A DNA stretch of 6,779 nucleotides from Candidatus Delongbacteria bacterium (lineage in GTDB: Bacteria > UBA4055). Positions 1 through 6,200 of this stretch are shown here, piece by piece (position 1 is the first letter of the stretch; each line of letters starts with the position of its first letter). The stretch is taken from contig WTAK01000308.1 of assembly GCA_013139625.1 (NCBI GenBank), positions 1 through 6,779 on the forward strand, given 5' to 3'. A program made the position numbers and the translations under genes. The notes below the pieces were generated by a model that made no database searches, was not told where the DNA came from, and saw only the letters and a list, made by a program, of their open reading frames with translations.

Positions 1-599
1 AAGGATTAGATCTTGTTGCGGGTTGGCGCCAAGGCAGAAATGATGGAAAACTTTTAGCTTCAAAAATATATAATATCGTATCAAAATCTTTATTCAACGT
101 AGATATTCACGATATGAATTGGATAAAAGCTTTTAAAAGAGAAGTCTTAGATGATATCGAGCTTAGATCTGATTGGCATAGATTCATCGTAATGATGGCA
201 GCAAATAAAGGTTATAAAATTGGTGAAGTTAAAACAAATTGGTATCCAAGAAATTCTGGGAAATCTAAATTTGGATTGATGAGATTTCCTAAATCGATCA
301 TTGATGTTCTTGTGGTAAAATTCAACATGATGTTCGGCTCTAAACCAATGCAATTCTTTTCAATGCTAGGTTCATTATCAATGATAACAGGATTTTTAGG
401 GCTAATATTTTTAGCAATATACTATATGACCACAGAAACTCAGATAAGACCTTTATTTACATTATTCACAATGCTAATAATTGCCGGACTTCAACTTTTT
501 GTAACAGGGTTTCTAGCGGAATTGGTTGTTTCTCAGAAATCTGAAATTGAGAATTTAAAAAAGAGTATTAAAAATCTAAAAGATGATGACAATAAATAA
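1..599 (+). CDS. Family 2 glycosyltransferase, membrane-anchored (DPM1/GtrB-like), 5' end cut by the window
   Basis: The frame is already open at base 3, so the ATG at 114 is an internal methionine and not the start. About 198 residues are visible. The part before that ATG reads LDLVAGWRQGRNDGKLLASK, the region after the catalytic Asp motifs in polyprenyl-phosphate sugar transferases. It is followed by HDMNWIKAFKREVL and by WHRFIVMMAANKGYKIGEV, then a basic RNSGKSKFG motif, all typical of this group. Two hydrophobic segments follow (about bases 354-428 and 450-527), then a charged Lys/Asp-rich tail. By family knowledge, such enzymes move a sugar from a nucleotide sugar to a lipid phosphate carrier at the cytoplasmic membrane. 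Full-length relatives have roughly 310-330 residues, so about the first 120, including the DXD region, lie outside the window. The next gene is another glycosyltransferase 22 bases downstream, which suggests a shared surface-polysaccharide operon. Sugar and acceptor cannot be told from the sequence. Confidence 0.9.
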   Translation, partial: GLDLVAGWRQGRNDGKLLASKIYNIVSKSLFNVDIHDMNWIKAFKREVLDDIELRSDWHRFIVMMAANKGYKIGEVKTNWYPRNSGKSKFGLMRFPKSIIDVLVVKFNMMFGSKPMQFFSMLGSLSMITGFLGLIFLAIYYMTTETQIRPLFTLFTMLIIAGLQLFVTGFLAELVVSQKSEIENLKKSIKNLKDDDNK

Positions 600-621
600 A
601 CACTATCTAAGCCTTGGTTAA

Positions 622-1779
622 ATGCAAATAAAGAAAATTTTAATAGTGACACATTGCTTTCCATCAGATGAAAAAGATCTAGTTGGTAATTTTTTATATG
701 AATTCATCAAATATCTGAGTGATATCGATTATGAAACAACCATTTTTACTCCTAAGATGGATATTAAGTACGATTCTGAATATCAAAAAAAATATGCCAA
801 AAATATTGAGTTGTTCAGTTGGTCTGGCGGAGATAAGAGATTAGCTGAATTTAAAACATCCAATTTTAAAGACTTAATATCATTGCTCTCTCTTTTTAGA
901 AACGGGAAAAAACAATTAAGTCAATTACTTAAAAAAGAAAGCTTTGATTTCATACTTGCTCCATGGGTAATACCAAGCGGATATCTCGTTAGTAAAATCG
1001 CAAGAAAACATAAAATCCCATTTGGAGTATGGGCACTTGGATCTGACATCAATGTATATGGCAAGAAACCTTTTATATCAGGTTTGATCAAAAGAATAAT
1101 CAAGAAATCTGATATTGTTTTTACAAACAACTTTCAAATGCAGAAAATGATCAACGAAAAATATAACGTTGATCCAACTATTCTTTTCACAAATAGACAA
1201 TTATCCAAACCAAATTCATCGTATAAAAAATCTTCTCAGTTTAAAATACTATTTATCGGGAGGCTTGAATATGTAAAGGCCCCTGATATACTCTTAGAAG
1301 CTTTGTTGAATTCGGAGATCAAAGATTATTCCTTAAAATTCATTGGTGATGGTTCAATGAAAAAAGAATTAGAACTTTTTGTAAATTCGAATAATTTAGA
1401 AAACAAGGTGTCTTTTCTAGGTCAACAGGGTCAAGATGTAATTGCAGAAGAACTAATTCAAGCTGATTATTTAGTGATCAGCTCTAGAAGTGAAGGTATG
1501 CCGGTGGTTTTCTGGGAAGCTATGCAAATGAATACTCCTGTACTTTCTACAAATTGTGGAGATATTGAATATTATTGCAAGAAATATAATGTCGGTAGAG
1601 TTTCAGAGATCACTGTTGGATCACTTGGAGAACTTTTAAATTTTGCTTATAACTTTAAACCTCTCCGAGAAACTCTTTCAAAGAATACCCAAAAACTTGC
1701 AAATTTAACAGACATAAAATCTTCTACTGAGAAGTTTGACAAGATAATAACTGCCAAATTTTTGAATCTTAAAGATTAA
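622..1779 (+). CDS. Family 4 glycosyltransferase (GT-B fold), complete
   Basis: This is a complete 385-residue protein, the usual size for the family. The N-terminus (KKILIVTHCFPSDEKDLVGN) is the first beta strand and glycine-containing loop of the acceptor-binding Rossmann domain. The motif WALGSDINVYG at residues 137-147 is typical of GT4 enzymes. The donor-binding domain begins near residue 207 with FIGRLEYVKAPDILLEAL (211-228), including the Arg and Lys expected to contact the nucleotide-sugar phosphates. It continues with IGDG (241-244) and the E-x7-E signature EGMPVVFWE (291-299). No membrane segment is seen, so the enzyme is probably cytoplasmic or peripheral and adds a sugar to a growing lipid-linked glycan. 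The ATG at 622 fits the family N-terminus, but no Shine-Dalgarno sequence precedes it. It follows the family 2 enzyme by 22 bases, which suggests cotranscription. The donor sugar and linkage are not predictable. Confidence 0.93.
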   Translation: MQIKKILIVTHCFPSDEKDLVGNFLYEFIKYLSDIDYETTIFTPKMDIKYDSEYQKKYAKNIELFSWSGGDKRLAEFKTSNFKDLISLLSLFRNGKKQLSQLLKKESFDFILAPWVIPSGYLVSKIARKHKIPFGVWALGSDINVYGKKPFISGLIKRIIKKSDIVFTNNFQMQKMINEKYNVDPTILFTNRQLSKPNSSYKKSSQFKILFIGRLEYVKAPDILLEALLNSEIKDYSLKFIGDGSMKKELELFVNSNNLENKVSFLGQQGQDVIAEELIQADYLVISSRSEGMPVVFWEAMQMNTPVLSTNCGDIEYYCKKYNVGRVSEITVGSLGELLNFAYNFKPLRETLSKNTQKLANLTDIKSSTEKFDKIITAKFLNLKD

Positions 1780-1799
1780 TTTATTTATAATTTTTCATT

Positions 1800-1833
1800 T
1801 ATTCAATATTGACTTTAATAAGTTTGTTGAATA
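1800..1833. repeat. 7-bp inverted repeat enclosing the -35 element and spacer (candidate operator)
   Basis: TATTCAA (1800-1806) and TTGAATA (1827-1833) are perfect reverse complements 20 bases apart. The left arm lies just before the -35 element and the right arm runs into the -10 element of the predicted promoter. That position would suit a repressor or activator site, possibly bound by the MerR-type product encoded next. The arms are AT-rich and short, so chance occurrence is possible. Confidence 0.3.
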
Positions 1834-1837
1834 TATT
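1809..1837 (+). promoter_or_regulatory. Putative sigma70-type promoter for the MerR/FAD-protein operon
   Basis: TTGACT (1809-1814) and TATATT (1832-1837) each match the consensus at five of six positions and are separated by an ideal 17 bases. Transcription would begin near 1844 and leave a leader of about 56 bases before the ATG at 1900. The 120-base gap after the glycosyltransferase gene and the change in gene function support a new transcription unit here. In AT-rich DNA chance matches are frequent, so this remains a prediction. Confidence 0.5.
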
Positions 1838-1856
1838 GCATTTAGTTGCGTTAAAG

Positions 1857-1875
1857 CTTGAAGTTGAAACTTGAA
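1857..1875. repeat. Three tandem TTGAA-type repeats in the MerR gene leader
   Basis: CTTGAA (1857-1862), GTTGAA (1863-1868) and CTTGAA (1870-1875) follow one another almost without a gap. They also create the small palindrome AAGTT-GA-AACTT (1861-1872). The core TTGAA also occurs in the right arm of the upstream inverted repeat (1827-1831). They lie downstream of the predicted transcription start. They could be binding sites for a regulator or simple low-complexity sequence. Confidence 0.25.
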
Positions 1876-1899
1876 ATAATTAAATATTCGTAATATCTC

Positions 1900-2277
1900 A
1901 TGACAAAATTAAGTAAAGATCGATTATATTATTCTATAGGTGAAGTTGGAGAGATTCTAAACATTAATCAATCTACAATCCGTTATTGGGAAAAACAATT
2001 CTCCGAATTAAAACCTAAGAAAAAAACTAAAACCTCAAAGAGAAAATTTAACAACCTTGACATTCAGACTTTATTTCATATCAAACAACTTCTAAAAGAT
2101 GATGAATTGTCAATAAATTCAGCTAAAGAAAAACTACTGGATTGGAAACCTGAACTACCTTTTGAGGAGTTATCTTCAGCTATAAAACGATCAAATATGA
2201 AAAAAGTAGATATTCATACGGATGAAATATTATCATCTATTCAAAGTATCAGAACTATCTTAAAATCAATTCGATAA
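1900..2277 (+). CDS. MerR-family transcriptional regulator, small
   Basis: This 125-residue protein has an N-terminal winged helix-turn-helix of MerR type. LYYSIGEVGEILNINQSTIRYWEKQF (residues 9-34) contains the two DNA-contacting helices and the signature Tyr-Trp-Glu after the recognition helix. A basic wing (about 38-49, rich in Lys and Arg) and a second helical pair with DIQTLFHIKQLLKD (54-67) follow. The C-terminus is a predicted helix suited to dimerisation and has no cysteine or recognisable effector domain, so it is unlikely to be a classical metal sensor. Similar short MerR proteins are common in Bacteroidetes and relatives, mostly without a known signal. An in-frame stop at 1891-1893 leaves the ATG at 1900 as the first possible ATG, and no Shine-Dalgarno is seen. 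The FAD-protein gene starts 6 bases after its stop, so the two are probably cotranscribed. Autoregulation through the upstream repeats is an inference. Confidence 0.88.
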   Translation: MTKLSKDRLYYSIGEVGEILNINQSTIRYWEKQFSELKPKKKTKTSKRKFNNLDIQTLFHIKQLLKDDELSINSAKEKLLDWKPELPFEELSSAIKRSNMKKVDIHTDEILSSIQSIRTILKSIR

Positions 2278-2283
2278 ATATTT

Positions 2284-2982
2284 ATGCTGTCAAAAAAGAA
2301 CCAAGTAAAAATAATTGCTGTTCTGGAGCATAAAAATTACAAATCTTTTCAGGATAATTTTATTGCTTACCCAACTGATACAAAAACTGTCTCTTCATTG
2401 GTTAAATTAGCTAATAAATTTAATTTCAACATAGCAACTGTAGGAAGTGGAAGCACTTTCAATAGTTCGGCAAATTTTGATAACATTTTATACCTATCTA
2501 CTGCAAAATTGAATAATATAATTGAAATTGATATGCAAAATCTGTTTATAAATGTTGGAACGGGAATGATTTGGAGCAATCTTTTCAATGATCTTAATGA
2601 GAAATCAATGTTCTTTCCACTCCTCCATGAAAAAGATTGTGGTAGAACACTTGGCGGAATATTCTCAACTCTAAAACCTTTTTCTTCCGCAGCAACATAT
2701 TTTAAAGGAATCGAATTTGTTTCTCCAACAGGTGAAATTATAAATTACGGATGTAAAACATTAAAAAATGTAGCGGGATATGACCTATCCCAATTTATGT
2801 TAGGAAGTTTTGGTAAATTTGGAATAATAACATCTGTTCTTATGAAATTATTTCCAACTGAAAAAACATTTTTTACTTGCGATACTATTTTCGACTCATG
2901 CTTAAGCGATACTAGCAGCATAGAATCAGCTCTGCTTTCCAGAATAAAAAAAAATATTGACCCAAGCAAAGTATTTGTTTAA
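2284..2982 (+). CDS. FAD-binding oxidoreductase, glycolate oxidase subunit GlcE-like, shortened C-terminus
   Basis: This 232-residue protein has the PCMH-type FAD-binding domain of the GlcD/GlcE and D-lactate dehydrogenase group. AYPTDTKTVSSLVKLANKF (28-46) opens the domain. VGSGSTF (53-59) corresponds to the FAD pyrophosphate loop, GRTLGGIFST (120-129) to the second flavin motif, and KNVAGYDLSQFMLGSFGKFG (161-180) with IITSVLMKLFP (181-191) is the strongest family signature. GlcE proteins usually reach about 350 residues. Here, after the FAD domain, only about 40 residues remain, ending in SRIKKNIDPSKVF (219-231), which resembles the terminal segment of FAD-oxidase C-terminal domains. The reading frame is intact, so this looks like a natural short form rather than decay. 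Expected partners (GlcD catalytic and GlcF iron-sulfur subunits) are not in the window. It is probably cytoplasmic, as no signal peptide is seen. The substrate is unknown; glycolate or lactate is a family guess. Its start lies 6 bases after the MerR gene. Confidence 0.82.
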   Translation: MLSKKNQVKIIAVLEHKNYKSFQDNFIAYPTDTKTVSSLVKLANKFNFNIATVGSGSTFNSSANFDNILYLSTAKLNNIIEIDMQNLFINVGTGMIWSNLFNDLNEKSMFFPLLHEKDCGRTLGGIFSTLKPFSSAATYFKGIEFVSPTGEIINYGCKTLKNVAGYDLSQFMLGSFGKFGIITSVLMKLFPTEKTFFTCDTIFDSCLSDTSSIESALLSRIKKNIDPSKVFV

Positions 2983-3019
2983 ATTACTAAGAAACAATAG
3001 CGAAAAGTACAAAGAGGGG

Positions 3020-3036
3020 GTTTATTGGCAATAAAC
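3020..3036. repeat. 7-bp inverted repeat just downstream of the FAD-protein gene
   Basis: GTTTATT (3020-3026) and AATAAAC (3030-3036) pair perfectly across a GGC loop. A G-run (3016-3020) precedes it, and the 8-base palindrome CGCATGCG (3036-3043) abuts it. It lies 37 bases after the FAD-protein stop and could help end that transcript. No T-run follows, so it is not a canonical intrinsic terminator and could equally be a protein-binding site upstream of the next gene. Confidence 0.3.
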
Positions 3037-3050
3037 GCATGCGAAATTTA

Positions 3051-3059
3051 TGGTATAAT
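3051..3059 (+). promoter_or_regulatory. Putative extended -10 promoter upstream of the surface protein gene
   Basis: TGGTATAAT contains a perfect TATAAT (3054-3059) with an upstream TG in the extended -10 position. A TTGGCA at 3025-3030 is a poor -35 partner because it lies 23 bases away. A start near 3066 would give a leader of about 170 bases that includes all the nested inverted repeats downstream. Confidence 0.4.
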
Positions 3060-3074
3060 GTAAATATTTTTCTA

Positions 3075-3103
3075 TTGACAACGAGGGTTGTGATAGTTAA
3101 ATT
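3075..3103 (+). promoter_or_regulatory. Putative promoter with perfect -35 (TTGACA)
   Basis: TTGACA at 3075-3080 is a perfect -35 hexamer. Possible -10 hexamers are TTAAAT (3097-3102, 16-base spacer) or TAAATT (3098-3103, 17-base spacer), each matching four of six positions. A start near 3110 would still include the 10-bp stem at 3113-3170 in the leader of the surface protein gene. The small hairpin ACAAC-GAGG-GTTGT (3078-3091) overlaps the end of the -35 element and could be an operator. Confidence 0.4.
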
Positions 3104-3184
3104 GTTAGGTAGATAAGTTACAAAATATGATTAATGCGATAAAAGATTGGGTAATTAAGCTGTAACTTATTCATTAGATTTAAC
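3096..3184 (+). promoter_or_regulatory. Nested inverted repeats: candidate structured mRNA leader
   Basis: Three complementary segments nest within each other: GTTAAAT (3096-3102) with ATTTAAC (3178-3184), ATAAGTTACA (3113-3122) with TGTAACTTAT (3161-3170, ten perfect pairs), and TTAAT (3131-3135) with ATTAA (3154-3158). Folded, they make one long hairpin with two internal loops and an 18-base terminal loop. It lies 51 bases before the start codon of the surface protein gene. A copy of TAACTTA at 3215-3221, three bases from the ribosome binding site, could pair with the left arm (3114-3120) instead of its 3163-3169 partner. It resembles a cis-regulatory leader or large operator, but matches no riboswitch class that I recognise. 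Confidence 0.4.
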
Positions 3185-3192
3185 AAAAAAAA

Positions 3193-3198
3193 TATAAT
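3193..3198 (+). promoter_or_regulatory. Perfect TATAAT close to the surface protein gene
   Basis: TATAAT follows an eight-base A-run (3185-3192). No good -35 lies at the right distance (TTCATT at 3170-3175 with a 17-base spacer is the best). If used, transcription would start near 3205 and give a short leader of about 31 bases that bypasses the repeat structure. Confidence 0.3.
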
Positions 3199-3223
3199 GT
3201 GTATTTACAATGACTAACTTAAC

Positions 3224-3228
3224 GGAGG
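3224..3228 (+). promoter_or_regulatory. Strong ribosome binding site GGAGG
   Basis: GGAGG ends 7 bases before the ATG at 3236 and fixes this start. None of the other complete genes in the window has a comparable Shine-Dalgarno sequence, so this gene seems set up for stronger translation. Confidence 0.85.
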
Positions 3229-3235
3229 AATCAAA

Positions 3236-3289
3236 ATGAAAAAATTCATGGTGCTAATGCTTGTTGTTATTGCAACGGGTGTTTTTGCG
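3236..3289 (+). other. Signal peptide of the surface protein
   Basis: Residues 1-18 have a basic start (MKK), a hydrophobic stretch (FMVLMLVVIATGV) and a signal peptidase I-like VFA ending just before GDW. There is no lipobox cysteine, so the product should be released into the periplasm for onward export rather than lipid-anchored. Confidence 0.85.
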
Positions 3290-6200
3290 GGTGATTGGTA
3301 CGGTAAAAAAGAATTGCTTACCGATATTCAACCGCATCAAACAAGTAAAGATACTGCTTGGTATGAGTATGGTGGGCCAGCCTATCAATGGGCTATCCCA
3401 TACGAAAGAGCAACTTTCTATGATGCTACAACATTTGGGTTGACATACCCAATAACGTTGCATGCAATTACGTCTTACCTTAATACTGCTGATGTAGCTT
3501 TCGATTTCATAATCTATGATGCAGATGGGGAATCAGTATTATGGAGAGCAGATAGCCTTGTTTCAGCAGGCGGCTGGAACACATTATATTTAGATCCAGA
3601 CTCATTGATAGTTCACAATGATTTCTATATCTCCGTTGCGCCTTACGAAGCTAATGGAACTCCTAATCAGGTAAGTGATGCTGGTGGTGATGATTCTAAT
3701 CATAGTTTCTATGGATATCCTGGTAACTGGGTTCCATTTAATGGAGCGGATAATAGGTATGATTGGAACCACTCGTTCTACGCATCACCATACAACGGCA
3801 CAGATGTTTTTGAACCTCAAATAGCAAGTATCGGTGGAACAGAAAATTTTATGGATGCGGATGCTAATATTACTCTTGAATTGATTGAATCAGATGCTGT
3901 AGTAGCTCCATTCAATGGTGAATATAGTACTGATGGTGGATCAACTTGGAATACTTTTGTAATGGATACTCCTGCTAAAGGTATATTCCCATTCACTGGA
4001 GTAATCCCTGGACAACCTGATGGAACTAACGCTTTAGTTAGATTTGTTGTTGAAGATGGTCTTGGAAACACGGGAACAACAGCTATGAGAACTATAAGTT
4101 GGGATAAGGATAACCCGATTTTATTTGAAGGGTTTGAAAATTTAGCTTTTCCTGCAAATGGTTGGACATTGAACACTACCGGTGTCGGATTCATTGAAGG
4201 TACTTCGCTTAATGATGGAGCAATTCATACCGGTTCAAAATCAGCATATCATGCAGATGATTCAGGTCCTCAAGATGATTGGTTGATCAGTCCTCTTGTT
4301 TCTTTACCTGCAGCAAATCCTTCAACACTTACTTTTTGGCAATACGCTAATTGGTTAAACTATGTAACAACAGGATATCATGAGATAGCAGTTTCTACTG
4401 ATATGATAACTTGGGATGTTATATATACAGGTCATCCTGATGGTGGACCTACAGGTATTGGAAGAGTTTGGGATTATATGACTTTATCACTTATGGCATA
4501 TATGGGACAAGACGTATATGTAGGATTCCGTTTCGTTGGAGATTGGGAAGACCAATGGTCAATTGACGACATTTCAATCCTGTATGATTATGAAGCACCT
4601 GAAGTTACGGGCATTATGGGAAATCCTCAAATGGATCCTATCGTCGGGGCATACTTGAATAATGACATGGTCCTTAACTTAGATGTGTTTGATCTATCTG
4701 GAGTTGCATCAGTTGTTGGACATTATACGTTCGATGAAGGTACAACTATTGTAGAACTTCCTTTTGCTCAAGCCAAAGGTACAGAACAATGGACTGCAAC
4801 TATTCCTCAATTAGCAGCTGTAGACTCAGGTTTAATTAATTTCGATCTCACAGATGCTGGTGGTTTGTCAACAACATCTGCTGATTATCGTATTGATTTT
4901 ATTGAAGATATGGAAACTCCGATTTTCAGTTATGTTACAGGAACTGAAGCATTTGTTAATCAACCAATGAACTTAACTGTTGTTTTTACAGATGAATCGG
5001 CAATTACTTCAGCAAGTGGAACTTACACAAAAGATATTTTTACTGCTCCGTACTCCTTCCCACTAACGGCATCTAAGTTACATGATTATACTTACGTAGG
5101 AACAATACCTGCTGAAGATGCTGAGCTTTTTGATGGAGAAGTAACATTTACTATCATTGACGCTGAAGACAACACTTTAACTACGGGTGTGTATACAGTT
5201 CAATGGAAAGATGGTCAACAGGAATTTTTCGAAGATTTTGAAGGCGGTTCAGGTGTTGTATGGGATTTTGGTTTAGGTACGACAAGTGGCACTTCTTGGG
5301 CTATTGTAGAAGAGGGTGAATATACTTCTCCAACTCACGCACTTACAGAGAGTCCTGGTGATAATTATGCAGACGAAGATACATTGATGGTTCAATTAGC
5401 AACTTCATTAGATTGGACAACTCGCTTGGGTGCTCAAATTTCTTTCATGTGTGCTTACGATATTGAAGCAGCGTTCGACTTCATGTATTTCGATGTTACA
5501 ACAGATGATGGTGTTACTTGGACACAGTTAAAATCTTGGGATGGACATGCTGATTGGCATAGCGAAGCTATTTCTCTTGATGCTTTTGTTGGTACACCTA
5601 CCTTCAATCTCAGATGGAGATTCATCTCTGATGGAGCATCTAATGAGAATGGTATGTACATTGATGATATAGCTATAAATACATATAATTTAGATCATAT
5701 TGCTCCTTTACCTGTTTATGCCGCACCTGAGTACCTTGAAGGAGTACTAGGAGATTTTACAGATACTCTTAATATACTTGATGGTACTGGTGTTTCCGCT
5801 GCCAAAGTAATTTATAGTGTTGATGGTACTCCACAGACTGATATAGATGCTACACTTGTATCAGGTGATGAATGGCAATTCATTATCCCAGCTCAGCTAC
5901 CTGGTGCTGTAATTGAATATACTTTCTGGGCTGAAGATAATTCAGCATTCAGTAATTCAGGAACATCATCTAAAATGTATAAAATTATAGCTGGTGATCA
6001 CCAAGTTTACGATAATGGCTACGTTAGTTACTACAGCACAAATGACGAAATAGGTGCTGCTAGAGCAGTTAGACAAACAGTTCCTGGTTCAGACGCAATG
6101 ACTACTTATGGAGCAGAACTTGCTTACGTCTTGATAAGAAACTATGCTGCGCCTGGTCTAATATCAGATGATATGACTGTTCATGTTTGGCAAGATGATG

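Noticed and set aside
114..599. Taking the ATG at 114 as the start of the first gene
   Set aside because: The same frame is open back to base 3, and the residues before 114 carry conserved family 2 glycosyltransferase sequence (AGWRQGRND, DIHD). The gene begins outside the window.
1764..1799. AATCTT-A-AAGATT followed by T-rich sequence as a terminator of the glycosyltransferase operon
   Set aside because: The stem is short and AT-only apart from one pair per arm, the loop is too small, and the T-run is interrupted; it does not support a confident terminator call.
1884..1896. ATATT-CGT-AATAT inverted repeat just before the MerR start codon
   Set aside because: Five AT pairs in an AT-rich spacer are expected by chance and would form no stable structure.
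3261..3443. A 60-residue plus-strand frame overlapping the beginning of the surface protein gene
   Set aside because: It overlaps the signal peptide and first module in another frame, has no start signal, and the main frame has clear domain evidence.
3817..4194. A 125-residue open frame on the minus strand
   Set aside because: It lies entirely inside the large surface protein gene, has no ribosome binding site or recognisable motif, and its composition is what an antisense shadow would give.
4121..5683. The two jelly-roll modules as a recent tandem duplication
   Set aside because: They share start and end motifs but differ in the interior and show no obvious DNA identity, so they are old, divergent relatives rather than a recent repeat.
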